A stretch of DNA of 56,453 nt from Gammaproteobacteria bacterium (GCA_014382695.1 JACNJF010000128.1:1-56453), one strand, 5' to 3'. Counted from the stretch's first letter, positions 18,625 through 28,800 are shown. Program-made: numbers and translations. The notes: generated by a model from the letters alone, not told the origin.

Positions 18625-19431
18625 GTGAACACAGAAAATGAAAAAAAATCCCCGCCCGTCGTGCTCTGCTTTTCCGGGCATGATGCCACCGGAGGCGCCG
18701 GCATTGCAGCGGATATCGAAGCGATTGCGAGTCAGGGTTGTCATCCCTGCACAGTGGTAACCTGCCTGACGGTTCAGGACAGCATCGATGTATACAGCCT
18801 GGTGCCAATCGATGGAGATATCGTGATTCAGTCGGCACGCGCGGTGCTGGAGGATATACCGGTCGCCGCCTTTAAGCTGGGGCTGTTGGGTAGTGTCGAA
18901 ATCGTCGAAGCGGTGCATTCCATCCTTTACGATTATCAGGATACCCCGGTGATTTTTGATCCGGTACTGGCCAGTGGAGCCGGAAGCAAACTGGCCAATA
19001 GCGAAGTGATCGATGCGATTCGAACGCTGCTGCTGCCAATCACCAATGTATTGACACCGAATGTACCGGAAGCCGCCGCACTGGTACCGCAAGCCGATAC
19101 CACGGCGGCGATGGCGAGCGGACTGATGGATTATGGATGCGATCATGTATTGCTAACCGGAACCCACAGCGATACTCAGCAGGTGGTCAATCGCCTGTTC
19201 CATAATCATCGGGAAATCGACAGCTACGAATGGCCACGCCTGCCGCAGGTATTTCATGGCAGCGGCTGTACCCTGGCGGCAACCCTGTCGGCATTGATGG
19301 CACTGGGTCTGGATCCGCTATCGGCCGCGCGCGAAGCACAGAATTTTACCTGGCAAAGCCTGAAGCATGCACGACGTGTCGGTATGGGGCAGTTGATGCC
19401 GAATCGACTGTTCTGGGCCGATCAGGAATGA
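18625..19431 (+). CDS. thiD: Hydroxymethylpyrimidine / phosphomethylpyrimidine kinase
   Basis: This enzyme phosphorylates HMP twice to HMP-PP for thiamine synthesis. The protein is 268 aa of the ribokinase fold. Motifs are CFSGHDATGGAGIAADIEA, the substrate-contacting TCLTVQDS, VFDPVLASGAG-like VIFDPVLASGAG, LTPNVPEA and the anion-hole HGSGCTLAATLSA. The start is a GTG at 18625. An intact run of eight A follows in frame at 18641-18648, showing that such tracts are not always miscalled in this sequence. thiE overlaps by four bases. Confidence 0.95.
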   Translation: MNTENEKKSPPVVLCFSGHDATGGAGIAADIEAIASQGCHPCTVVTCLTVQDSIDVYSLVPIDGDIVIQSARAVLEDIPVAAFKLGLLGSVEIVEAVHSILYDYQDTPVIFDPVLASGAGSKLANSEVIDAIRTLLLPITNVLTPNVPEAAALVPQADTTAAMASGLMDYGCDHVLLTGTHSDTQQVVNRLFHNHREIDSYEWPRLPQVFHGSGCTLAATLSALMALGLDPLSAAREAQNFTWQSLKHARRVGMGQLMPNRLFWADQE

Positions 19432-20051
19432 CGCACACCCTGGTCGGTTTATACGGTATCACCGATCCGATTTTGTTGCCCGACACTCAGACGTTGATCA
19501 ACGCGGTAGAAGCCGCCCTGCAGGGTGGCATGCGGGTGCTACAGTATCGCGCCAAAAACCTGGATCAAGCCACCCGACTGCAACAGGCAACCGCTTTACA
19601 GGTTTTATGTCAGCGTCATCAGGCGCTGTTTATCATCAATGACGATGTCGCTCTGGCACAGGCGGTATCGGCAGATGGTGTGCATCTGGGACGTGAAGAT
19701 ATGGATATAGCGGCGGCACGTGAACAGCTGGGGAAACAGGCCATTATCGGCTGCTCCTGCTACGACCGGCTCGATCTTGCGCTATCAGCTGAGCAGCAGG
19801 GTGCTGACTACGTCGCTTTTGGACGCTTCTTCCCTTCCAGCACCAAACCTCAGGCCAGTCCAGCCGATCCTGATTTACTGATAACGGCCAGGCAGCAGTT
19901 ACAACTTCCCATCTGTGCGATTGGCGGCATAACGGCGCAAAATGCTGCTCAGCTGCTAGAACGTGGCGCTGACATGATCGCAGTGATCCATGAACTGTTC
20001 GCAGCGCAGGATGTATACCGGCAGGCAAAGCAGTTCAGTCAGTTGATTTAA
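19428..20051 (+). CDS. thiE: Thiamine-phosphate synthase
   Basis: This enzyme joins HMP-PP and thiazole phosphate to thiamine phosphate. The protein is 207 aa, a TIM barrel with VLQYRAKNLD, FIINDDVALA, GVHLGREDMD, the phosphate-loop GRFFPSSTKP and ICAIGGITAQNA. The ATG overlaps the thiD stop as ATGA. In many relatives hemL follows thiE directly; here a signalling block of about 6.5 kb separates them. An upstream extension to 19230 lies inside thiD and was rejected. Confidence 0.95.
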   Translation: MTHTLVGLYGITDPILLPDTQTLINAVEAALQGGMRVLQYRAKNLDQATRLQQATALQVLCQRHQALFIINDDVALAQAVSADGVHLGREDMDIAAAREQLGKQAIIGCSCYDRLDLALSAEQQGADYVAFGRFFPSSTKPQASPADPDLLITARQQLQLPICAIGGITAQNAAQLLERGADMIAVIHELFAAQDVYRQAKQFSQLI

Positions 20052-20384
20052 CGCAATAACTCGGCAGGTAGTTTCACGCAGGAATCGAAAGTAGCGGCAA
20101 TCTTACAGAACTCAACTACAAATAGAATTACCTGACGCATTTTGAGCTGTTTTCTGGCGGCTTAAAAAAAATCAGCTATTTAAGCCGCGCAGGGTTTTGC
20201 GTGGACAGAAGAGATCAGTAGCAGAAATAAAAAACGGTAAACGATACCTGCTACGCGGTTTAACCATTGCAGACAAATATCTTTGCTGTATAACCATACA
20301 TTAATTATGGATAAACTGTGTCTGATTGTATCTCAACTTTAAGCTTCGCAGGGTCATCATCGCTATTCGAGGCGCGGTGCTGCA
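20052..20384. other. Intergenic region with two inverted repeats, left border of signalling block
   Basis: No gene is seen in these 333 bases. A perfect 8-bp inverted repeat GGCTTAAA / TTTAAGCC (20159-20166 and 20179-20186) encloses 12 bases. A 7-bp repeat GTAGCAG / CTGCTAC lies at 20218-20224 and 20248-20254. Neither is followed by a T run, so they are not clear terminators. The region is AT-richer than its flanks and is a natural place for the promoter of the signalling genes. Confidence 0.5.
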
Positions 20385-21491
20385 ATGGCTATTAAAACCC
20401 TGCTGATCGTTGATGATGAGCCGACCAACCTGTCTGTTTTAAGCCGTATATTATCTCCACAGTTTAAGGTGCTGGCGGCCCTATCCGGTGCCAGGGCGCT
20501 ACAGATCGCGATCGCCCATCCAACTCCTGATTTAATACTGCTGGATGTGATGATGCCGGAAATGGATGGTTATCAGGTTCTGTTTTCACTAAAGCAGAAT
20601 CCGCTGACCGCAGACATCCCGGTCATCTTTGTGACTGCGATGGATTCGTCTCCCGATGAAAAGAAGGGCTTTGAGCTGGGTGCGGTTGACTATATCACCA
20701 AACCGGTTCGGCCGGATGTGCTGATAGAGCGGGTTAAGTCACATCTGATGCTTAAGCAGGCGCGTGATTTTATGCACGATAAGAATGAGTTTCTGGAAGC
20801 AGAGATCAAACGTCGCATGGAAGAAAATCTTTTGATACAGAATGTGACGATCCGGGCACTGGCACATCTGGCTGAAACGCGCGATCCGGAAACCGGTGAT
20901 CATATTCTGCGCACTCAGTCTTACGTTGAGGTATTAGCCAGCAATCTGCAGCAACATCCGCGCTTCAAAGATATTTTAACCACCCAGTATATCGATCTGG
21001 TGACCCGCTCCGCTCCGTTACACGATATCGGTAAGGTCGGTATACCAGACAGTATTCTGCTTAAGCCTGGAGCGCTGAGCGATGACGAGTGGGTCATCAT
21101 GCGCTCCCACTCCGGTATCGGGGCCAAAGCGATGGAGCTGTCGGAGAAAGACCTGAAGCAGCCGGTCGAGTTTCTACGGTTAGCGAAAGAAATTGCACAC
21201 TGGCACCATGAGCGCTGGGACGGCAAGGGCTATCCTGATGGCCAGAGTGGTGAGCAGATACCCGTTTCGGCACGCCTGATGGCGCTGGCGGATGTGTTTG
21301 ATGCGCTGATCACGCCACGCGTGTATAAAAAAGCGATACCGTTTGGGCAGGCCAGAGACATTATCATGCAGGAAAAAGGCAAACAGTTTGACCCGGATAT
21401 TACCGACGCTTTTATGCAGAGTTATCAGAAGTTTGTAGCAATCGCGCACCGCTATCAGGTGGAAGCCGTGAGCCTGCAGACAGAAGCTTGA
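20385..21491 (+). CDS. Response regulator with HD-GYP c-di-GMP phosphodiesterase domain
   Basis: The protein has 368 aa. The receiver domain (about 1-125) has the acidic pair in [10 protein letters not shown], the phosphoacceptor Asp54 in [11 protein letters not shown], Thr84 and a Lys in YITKPV. A coiled linker leads to an HD-GYP domain (about 150-350). This has His173, His213-Asp214 in [12 protein letters not shown] and the full [13 protein letters not shown] at 274-286, so the metal site looks complete. It is RpfG-like: phosphorylation should control hydrolysis of cyclic-di-GMP. It is first in a run of four signalling genes; the next ORF starts four bases after its stop. Confidence 0.93.
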   Translation: MAIKTLLIVDDEPTNLSVLSRILSPQFKVLAALSGARALQIAIAHPTPDLILLDVMMPEMDGYQVLFSLKQNPLTADIPVIFVTAMDSSPDEKKGFELGAVDYITKPVRPDVLIERVKSHLMLKQARDFMHDKNEFLEAEIKRRMEENLLIQNVTIRALAHLAETRDPETGDHILRTQSYVEVLASNLQQHPRFKDILTTQYIDLVTRSAPLHDIGKVGIPDSILLKPGALSDDEWVIMRSHSGIGAKAMELSEKDLKQPVEFLRLAKEIAHWHHERWDGKGYPDGQSGEQIPVSARLMALADVFDALITPRVYKKAIPFGQARDIIMQEKGKQFDPDITDAFMQSYQKFVAIAHRYQVEAVSLQTEA

Positions 21492-21495
21492 TGCC

Positions 21496-22083
21496 ATGGG
21501 TAGCAGTATTTTGAGTGCAGATAAGTGGAGTCGAAAAAAACGCGTAGTGGTCTCGGTATTAACCTTGGCTGTTATCAGTACGTGGTTGTTGTATGGATAT
21601 GTGAAGTCATCATCTGCTGCACCGATCCGAGTTGGTGTTTTGCATTCCCTGAGCGGTACCATGGCGATCAGCGAAACGGCCGTTGTCGATGCAACACTGC
21701 TGGCAAAACGCTCACTCAAGAAAATCAATCTGCTGAATCGAATCGAGTGGGTGAAAGATGGTGAAGAGGCGCTCGACTTTCTGTTTCATCGGGGGGTTCA
21801 TGCGCATGAAAAGTCTGATCAACCCAAGGTCGTATTACTCGATTTACGTCTGCCCAAGGTCGATGGCATCGAGGTTTTAAAGGCGATCCGGGCAGAACCG
21901 GCCATGCGTTCTATGCCGGTGGTGATCCTGACATCTTCCAAAGAAAATAAAGATATGCTGGCCGCCTATGATCTGGGAGTGAACAGCTATGTGCCCAAAC
22001 CGATTGCGTTTGATAAGTTTTCCAAAACCGTGGCTGATCTAGGACTGTTCTGGGTGCTGGTCAATCAGGTACCGAACACATAG
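21496..22083 (+). CDS. Chimeric ORF: signal anchor and start of a periplasmic-binding sensor fused to a truncated receiver domain
   Basis: The 195-aa frame is open but composite. Residues 1-42 are a basic N-terminus and one membrane helix (about 17-36). Residues 43-70 ([18 protein letters not shown]...) match the beginning of the urea/amide-type periplasmic-binding domain found at the N-terminus of certain sensor kinases. From about residue 71 the sequence becomes an Rcp1-like response regulator ([26 protein letters not shown], phospho-Asp in [26 protein letters not shown]). The receiver lacks its first strand and acidic pair. The simplest reading is an in-frame deletion that removed most of a sensor kinase and the start of its partner. 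If made, the receiver would face the periplasm, so function is doubtful. Confidence 0.75.
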   Translation: MGSSILSADKWSRKKRVVVSVLTLAVISTWLLYGYVKSSSAAPIRVGVLHSLSGTMAISETAVVDATLLAKRSLKKINLLNRIEWVKDGEEALDFLFHRGVHAHEKSDQPKVVLLDLRLPKVDGIEVLKAIRAEPAMRSMPVVILTSSKENKDMLAAYDLGVNSYVPKPIAFDKFSKTVADLGLFWVLVNQVPNT

Positions 22084-22092
22084 GAATTTAAT

Positions 22093-23397
22093 ATGGTGAC
22101 TACTCCTCTACGTATACTGTTCCTGGAAGATAATCCGAACGATGTTGCACTGTGTCAGCGGATTTTACACAAGTCAGAGCTCAACTTTGAGTCGCTGCGG
22201 GTGGAAACCGAGGAGGCCTATAAGCTGGCACTGGATGAGTTTAATCCGGATTTGATACTGGCCGATTACAACCTGCCAAATTACGATGGACTGAAGGCAC
22301 TTAGCTATTTACGTAGCCAGCATCTGGAATTGCCATTTATTTTCTTGACCGGGGCAATGGGTGAAGATCGTGCGGTCGAAAGCCTGCATCAGGGAGCAGA
22401 TGATTATATTCTAAAGGATCGCCCCGGCCGACTGCCTGAGGCTATACATCGCGCACTGGAGTACAGGCAGCAGCAGACTCAACTGAAGCAGGAAAAGAAG
22501 TTAAGACGGCAGCAGGAACAGATTTTTCGTGCCGCGTTAAACAGCGTGCGTGATGCGTTTATTGTATCCGATGATGAAGGCTATATTCTGGAGTGGAATC
22601 CAGCCGCTGAATCGATGTTTGGGTATACCCGAGAACAGGTGATCGGCAAAGATTTGCATGCCCTGCTGGCACCACAACGCTATCACGCAAAGGCGTATAA
22701 AGGGATGCAACGCTTCAGGGCGAATGGTGAAGGCTCGATCATCGGACAAACCCGCGAACTCATGGCCTTGCGCCAGGATGGCAGTGAGTTCCAGATAGAG
22801 ATTTCGTTTTCCCGTATCAAGGTGGGGGATAATCATCTGGCCGTAGGGCAGGTCAGGGATATCACCGAGAAAAAAGAGTATCTGGCTAAAATTGAGCATC
22901 TGGCACTGTACGATTCGCTCACCGATCTACCCAATCGCCAGCTTTTTATCAATCGTTTACACCATGAAATGGCACAGTTAGCGCGGAGCGGTCAGGGTCT
23001 GGGTCTGTTGTTTATCGATATCGATGGTTTCAAGGAGATTAACGATGTGTATGGGCATGAAACGGGAGATGTGATGTTGAAAGAACTGGCTGATCGGATG
23101 AAGCGAACCATGCGTGAGGGCGATACTATTTCACGTTTAGGGGGCGATGAGTTTGTCGCAATACTGCTGAATGTGTCTGATGAAACCGAATCGCAGTCAA
23201 TACTACTGCGCCTGCTCAAGGTTTGTGCGTTACCGGTGGTGATCGAACAGCAGCCACTCCAGGTCTCTGCCAGCATAGGGGTTACCTTTTATCCGCAGCG
23301 CGAGGAAGTGAGCGCCGAAAGAATATTAAATCAGGCTGATAGCGCGATGTATCTGGCCAAACAGGCGGGCGGAGGCAGGTACTGCATCCACAAGTGA
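22093..23397 (+). CDS. Response regulator REC-PAS-GGDEF diguanylate cyclase
   Basis: The protein has 434 aa. The receiver (about 8-125) has FLEDNPNDVALC, the phosphoacceptor Asp in ILADYNLPNYDG, a Thr in FLTGAMGE and a Lys in YILKDR. A PAS domain follows (about 150-265, NSVRDAFIVSDDEGYILEWN), then GGDEF (about 275-434). The active site reads GGDEF at 350-354 with an RxxD inhibitory-site candidate (REGD) just upstream, so both synthesis of cyclic-di-GMP and product inhibition are plausible. The start ATG follows the chimeric ORF by nine bases. Its receiver closely resembles that of the next gene, suggesting tandem duplication. Confidence 0.93.
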   Translation: MVTTPLRILFLEDNPNDVALCQRILHKSELNFESLRVETEEAYKLALDEFNPDLILADYNLPNYDGLKALSYLRSQHLELPFIFLTGAMGEDRAVESLHQGADDYILKDRPGRLPEAIHRALEYRQQQTQLKQEKKLRRQQEQIFRAALNSVRDAFIVSDDEGYILEWNPAAESMFGYTREQVIGKDLHALLAPQRYHAKAYKGMQRFRANGEGSIIGQTRELMALRQDGSEFQIEISFSRIKVGDNHLAVGQVRDITEKKEYLAKIEHLALYDSLTDLPNRQLFINRLHHEMAQLARSGQGLGLLFIDIDGFKEINDVYGHETGDVMLKELADRMKRTMREGDTISRLGGDEFVAILLNVSDETESQSILLRLLKVCALPVVIEQQPLQVSASIGVTFYPQREEVSAERILNQADSAMYLAKQAGGGRYCIHK

Positions 23398-23424
23398 AAA
23401 CGAAAACCTGAAACCAGCGTTGAG

Positions 23425-26400
23425 ATGAAAAAAAATTTCGCATTCTATTACTCGAAGACAGTCAAACGGATGCTGAGCTGAATCAGCGCGTGCTACGCAA
23501 ATCCGGTCTGGAATTTGAATCGCAACGGGTTGAAACCGAACAGGACTTCATCCGGGCTCTGGACCAGTTTAATCCCGATCTGGTACTGGCGGATTATAAC
23601 CTGCTCAACTATGACGGTCTTAAAGCCTTGCGCGAGTTACGCAAACGTAACCCTCTTTTACCGTTTATGTTTGTATCCGGTGCAATGGGTGAAGAGCGTG
23701 TAGTAGATAGCCTGTTACAGGGTGCGGATGATTACATTATCAAGGATCGGCTGTCGCGCCTGCCTTCTGCGGTTAGACGTGTGTTGGATGAAGTCGAGCG
23801 CAAGCGCACTCTAAAGCTCGCACAGCAGGCCCTGCTTGATAGTCAGGAAAAATACAAGGCACTCTACGATAACGCACCTGTGGCCTATCAATCGCTGAAT
23901 GAGCAGGGCGAGCTGATCGACATCAATCCGGCCTGGCTGAGTTTGCTGGGTTATCAACGCGACGAAGTCATCGGTAAGAGTCTGGGTGAATTTCTTCATC
24001 CGGATTCTATTGGGTACTTTAAAACCAGATTTCCCCAGTTTAAGCAGGAAGGGGTGATCAGTAATGTGCAGTTCCAGATCCGGCATAAACATGGACATTA
24101 TCTGGACATCGAGTATGAGGGTCGCACCACCTTTTTTGAGGATGGACGCTTCGCCCAGACCTACTGTGTGTTTCAGGATATTACCGAGCGTAAGCTGGCC
24201 GAGCAGGCACTGAAACAGGCCTATCGGGTGGTTGAAAATAGTCCGGTGGTACTGTTCCGCTGGAAAGGCGCAGCCGGCTGGCCGGTGGAGCTGGTTTCCA
24301 ACAACGTCAGTCAGTTCGGTTATGCCGCAGAGGATCTGCTGGCGGGCAGGGTCGATTATCAATCGATGATTCATCCGGATGATCTGGCACGGGTTTTATC
24401 CGAAGTGAAGGTGTATCTACAGCAGGGTATCACGGAGTTTCAGCAGGAGTACCGAATCGTAGCGCGCGATGGTCAAATACACTGGGTGGACGACCGCACC
24501 CAGATTGAAAAAAGCGCGGATGGTGATATCGAGTACCTGCAGGGGCTGGTGATCGATATCACCGAACGCAAGCTTATCGAGCAGCAGCTGCTGAAGCTGG
24601 CACAGGCGATGGAGCAAAGCCCTGAAAGTATCGTGATCACCAATACCGATGCAGAAATCGAATTTGTGAATGAAGCGTTTGTACAATCAACCGGATATAG
24701 CCGCGAACAGGCACTGGGTCAAAACCCGCGTATCCTGCACTCGGGGCGTACTCCGGTGGAAACCTACCGCTCTATGTGGGCATCTTTACAGGCGGGCAAG
24801 CCGTGGAAAGGTGAATTCTGTAATAGAAACAGCAGTGGGAAAGAATACTTTGAATTAGCCATCATCGCTCCGATCCGCCAGCCGGATGGCAGCATCACCC
24901 ATTACCTGGCGGTGAAGGAAGATATTAGCGAAAAAAAACGTGCGGGCAGAGAGCTGGATCTGCATCGTTATCACCTGCAGGAACTGGTCGAGCAGCGCAC
25001 CCTTGAGCTGGAAGAGGCCCGGCTCAAAGCCGAGACGGCCAGCCGAGCCAAGAGTTCCTTTCTGGCCAACATGAGCCATGAAATACGTACCCCGATGAAT
25101 GCGATTATCGGCCTGACCCATCTGATGCAGAAAAATCATCCGACCCCAGAGCAGCGCGACCGGCTGGTAAAGATTGATAGTGCCGCCAATCACCTGCTGT
25201 CCATTATTAACGATATTCTCGATATCTCGAAAATAGAGGCTGGCAAGATGCAGCTGGAGCAGTCGGATTTTCATCTGAGTGGGCTGTTCGATCATATCAA
25301 ATCGATGCTGCGTACCCAGGCACTGGACAAGGGCTTAACCATCGGGGTCGACACCAACCATGTGCCGCTGTGGTTACGTGGTGATCCTACCCGCCTGCGT
25401 CAGGCGCTACTGAACTATGCCAGCAATGCGATCAAATTTACCGAAACAGGAGGGATTTCAATACGTGCTGTCAAAAATTGCAGGAACAGGATGAAGAGGT
25501 TCTGGTGCGCTTCGAAGTGCAGGATAGTGGCATCGGTATCTCACCCGCCAATCAGGCAAACCTGTTCAAGGTATTCGGGCAGGCCGATATCTCGACTACT
25601 CGAAAATACGGCGGCACCGGGCTGGGGCTGGTGATCACGCGCCGTCTGGCCGCTATGATGGGAGGTGAGGCCGGGTTCGAAAGTGTGCCAGGTGAAGGCA
25701 GTACGTTCTGGTTTACTGCCCACCTGCGTCGAGGTCTGGGACATTATTCAGAGGCCATCAATCTGCAGCAGGAAGATGCCGAAATGCTGCTGCGTCAACA
25801 GCAAGCGGGTACACCTATTCTGCTGGTGGAAGACAACGCCATCAATCGTGAAGTAGCAACGGAACTGCTGCTGGGTGCTGAGTTGATCGTGGAAACGGCT
25901 AATAACGGGCGTGAAGCTGTTGATAAGGTTCGAGCCAATCACTATGCGCTGGTGCTGATGGATATACAGATGCCGGAAATGGATGGGCTGGAAGCGACAC
26001 AGCTGATTCGATCGATGCCGGGCAAACAGAAACTACCGATACTGGCGATGACCGCCAATATATTTGAAGATGACCGGCAGGCCTGTAGTGCGGCAGGGAT
26101 GGATGACTTTGTCGCAAAGCCGGTGAATCCCGAGCAACTGTTTTCCTGTTTACTAAAGTGGCTGCCAGCCTCTTCAAGACAGAAAAAAGAGGTGCCCGCC
26201 GTAGCAAAAAAAGTGGTGCCGGATGCTGAAAAAGCTTTCTCTAAGCAGTATCAGCAGTTAGCGGCAATAGCCGGGCTGGATCAGAATGCAGGACTGGATC
26301 GCTTACGTGGCGATGTTTCGATCTATCTACGCCTGTTGCGCCAGTTTGCGGCTAACAGTGAGCAGCAAGGTCAAAAGTTGCTGGCCCTGCTGGAGTCCGG

Positions 26401-26833
26401 AGAATTCGATGCGGCACGCCAGCTGGCGCATAGTATCAAGGGTGTTGCTGGAACTCTGGGGCTGGTTCGTTGTGCCGCCGCTGCCAGCAGGATAGAGCAA
26501 AGTTTGGCTCAGCAAGATGCGGCTGCGGTTCCGTTGTTGCTGGAAACGTTAAGCCGGGAACAGCAACAGTTTGTTCAGCTACTGGCCGGGGTTAGCGATA
26601 ACGTGAAACGAGTTGCAGCTGTTTCCATACAACAGATCAGGCCGCTGCTGAAGCAGATGGAAGCTTTCCTCGCGGCAGACGATACCGCTGTCAATGAGCT
26701 ATTCGTAAAATTTGAGAGTGAGTTAACGGCAGCCTTTGGTGAGCCGGTTGAAAAGCTGGGGTTGCAGATTACCTCGTTCGATTATCCGGCGGCACTGCAA
26801 ACGCTTCGGGCTTTATACTCGATGCCCGATTAG
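23425..26833 (+). pseudogene. Hybrid sensor kinase REC-PAS-PAS-PAS-HisKA-HATPase-REC-Hpt, broken by two -1 frameshifts
   Basis: If two bases are restored this is one gene of about 1136 aa. The first break is in an A8 run at 23428-23435: with nine A the ATG at 23425 reads MKKKFRILLLEDSQTD into the receiver domain; without it the only usable start is a GTG at 23490 that misses the acidic pocket. The second break is in an A5 run at 25473-25477, between the N-box ([14 protein letters not shown]) and the G1-box (VQDSGIGIS), so neither fragment carries a whole ATPase. Other domains look sound: three PAS, H-box FLANMSHEIRTPMN, second receiver [11 protein letters not shown], and an Hpt His in [12 protein letters not shown]. 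The downstream open frame runs 25478-26833. Decay, slippage-dependent expression or sequence error are all possible. Confidence 0.8.
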
Positions 26834-26974
26834 AGTTGCGACTGCTTGAACCTTGTGCGGATTGGCCGGATGAAAAAAGTACGTGCCAGAAGTCGAGATG
26901 GCAATCCATCATGGCTTCAACAGAGTAGTACAAACCGGGCGTGTTTTTCCGTAGAATAAGCCGCTTTCATCTTG

Positions 26975-28267
26975 ATGGACAAATCTATGAGCCTTTCCGA
27001 ACAGTTATTTGAGCGCGCCCAGCAATACATCCCCGGTGGAGTTAACTCACCCGTGAGGGCTTTCAAGGGCGTGGGCGGTACGCCAATTTTTATCGAACGT
27101 GCGGAAGGGGCCTATCTATACGATGCCGATGGCAAGGCTTACATCGATTATGTCGGTTCCTGGGGGCCGATGATCTGCGGACACGCCAATCCAGAAATCA
27201 TCGAAGCCGTCAGACAGGCGGCAGCCAAAGGTCTGAGTTTCGGTGCGCCGACCGCACTGGAGATTGATCTGGCAGAAAAAATCTGCAACATCATGCCGGG
27301 CATGGATCAGATCCGCATGACCAACTCGGGTACCGAAGCCACCATGTCGGCTATCCGTCTGGCCAGAGGCTATACTGGACGCGACAAAATCATCAAGTTT
27401 GAAGGCTGTTACCACGGACATGGCGATTCGCTGCTGGTGAAAGCCGGTTCCGGTGCGCTAACCCTGGGTGTGCCGAGCTCACCCGGCATTCCGAAATGCC
27501 TGGCAGAGCTTACCCTGACGCTCGAATACAACAACATCGAACAGGTCAATCAGCTGTTCGCCGAGATCGGTGATGAAATCGCCTGCCTGATCGTGGAGCC
27601 GGTGGCCGGCAATATGAACTGTGTACCACCTGTGCCGGGCTTTCTCGAGTGCCTGCGCGAAAACTGCACAAAACATGGTGCGGTGTTCATTATCGATGAA
27701 GTGATGACCGGTTTTCGTGTCGGACTGACCGGCGCACAGGGGCATTATGGGGTCGAGCCCGACCTGACCACGCTGGGTAAGGTGATTGGAGGAGGCATGC
27801 CGGTGGGTGCGTTTGGCGGCAAAAAAGACATCATGTCCCACATCGCACCGGTCGGACCGGTGTATCAGGCCGGAACCCTGTCCGGTAATCCGATTGCGAT
27901 GACCGCCGGCTTGAAAAACCTGGAAATCATTACGCGTGAAGGGTTCTACGAGTCGCTCACCGAAAAAACCGATTTTCTGGTCGATGGCATTCTGGCCGCG
28001 GCAAAAAGACAGGGTATTGCGATGACCGCCAACAGGGTCGGCGCGATGTTTGGCCTGTTCTTTACCGATCAGGCACAGGTCAAGTCGTTTGCCGATGTGG
28101 GACGCTGTGATATTCAACGCTTCAACAAATTTTTCCATGGCATGCTGGATGCTGGCGTCAATCTTGCGCCTTCCGCCTACGAAGCCGGCTTTGTCAGTTC
28201 GGCACACACCGAGCAGCATCTGCAGCAAACCATCGATGCGGCTGAACAGGTGTTCAAAACGCTTTAA
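26975..28267 (+). CDS. hemL: Glutamate-1-semialdehyde 2,1-aminomutase
   Basis: This PLP enzyme converts glutamate-1-semialdehyde to 5-aminolevulinate, the entry to tetrapyrrole synthesis and upstream of HemC/HemD encoded at 4-6 kb. The protein is about 430 aa. Motifs are [61 protein letters not shown] and the PLP lysine in [16 protein letters not shown]. The ATG at 26975 is used; ATG at 26987 ([12 protein letters not shown]) matches homologues equally well. A TAGAAT at 26953 may be its own -10 box, which would uncouple it from the damaged signalling genes upstream. Confidence 0.97.
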   Translation: MDKSMSLSEQLFERAQQYIPGGVNSPVRAFKGVGGTPIFIERAEGAYLYDADGKAYIDYVGSWGPMICGHANPEIIEAVRQAAAKGLSFGAPTALEIDLAEKICNIMPGMDQIRMTNSGTEATMSAIRLARGYTGRDKIIKFEGCYHGHGDSLLVKAGSGALTLGVPSSPGIPKCLAELTLTLEYNNIEQVNQLFAEIGDEIACLIVEPVAGNMNCVPPVPGFLECLRENCTKHGAVFIIDEVMTGFRVGLTGAQGHYGVEPDLTTLGKVIGGGMPVGAFGGKKDIMSHIAPVGPVYQAGTLSGNPIAMTAGLKNLEIITREGFYESLTEKTDFLVDGILAAAKRQGIAMTANRVGAMFGLFFTDQAQVKSFADVGRCDIQRFNKFFHGMLDAGVNLAPSAYEAGFVSSAHTEQHLQQTIDAAEQVFKTL

Positions 28268-28364
28268 GCGGCGCTTGTCTTCAGGTCTTTTTCAGCGGCA
28301 AAAAAGCTGCCGATGTAGCTGTCGGTACACAACGCTGTTGATAGAATAGTCCGTTGGCCCAACA

Positions 28365-28400
28365 AACCCTGTAACTCTTACTGAGTTGCAGGGTTTTTTT
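28365..28400 (+). terminator. Rho-independent terminator downstream of hemL
   Basis: A long stem, AACCCTGTAACTC pairing with GAGTTGCAGGGTT (one mismatch) around a TTACT loop, is followed by seven T. It lies about 100 bases after the hemL stop. Confidence 0.88.
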
Positions 28401-28800
28401 GATAAGGGTCGCTATAAATAGCCATACTCAGAGTTTAACCGGCTCGATTTTTAATCAGCGACGCTATTCATTCAAAGACTGCAGGTATTGCTGTTGTCTT
28501 AGCTGTTTTTTACCCCGTCCCCTTTGATGTGCTCAACCCGACTTCTGACTTTTGAGCGTGAGTGCTTACCCTGCTGCTCTCGATCGCTCAGGGGCTGGTT
28601 TTTGCTCCCTCTGCGCTAAACTTTACTGCGCGGGTTTTTTGGCTCTAATTTCGGTACCTCTATGGGACTCATTTTTGCCGAATAATAGAGCTGCCCTTAA
28701 CTCTTGCCCCCTATACAGGGGGGATTCAAGCGGCCAGGAATATAATATGGTATCGACTGTAATCAAATAACCTATGTAAGTTAATTTTGCGGAGAGAGTT
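28401..28800. other. Noncoding interval upstream of the lipoprotein gene
   Basis: No convincing gene is present. A 72-codon open frame at 28552-28770 has no ribosome site and an unlikely composition. A short C/G palindrome (CCCCCTATACAGGGGG, about 28707-28722) lies near the end. The GGAGAGAG at 28791-28798 is the ribosome site of the next gene. The rest shows no recognised structure. Confidence 0.4.

Noticed and set aside
23428-25477. Explaining both kinase frameshifts as homopolymer sequencing error
   Set aside because: Not excluded, but not adopted as the default: other runs of eight A or T in algR and thiD are in frame, the second break is in a run of only five, and the neighbouring ORF is also rearranged, which fits genuine decay.
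26870-26959. 29-codon mini-ORF between the broken kinase and hemL
   Set aside because: No convincing ribosome site or family resemblance; the interval is better explained as the hemL promoter region.
28552-28770. 72-codon open frame upstream of the lipoprotein gene
   Set aside because: No ribosome site, low-quality composition and overlap with a C/G palindrome; probably noncoding.
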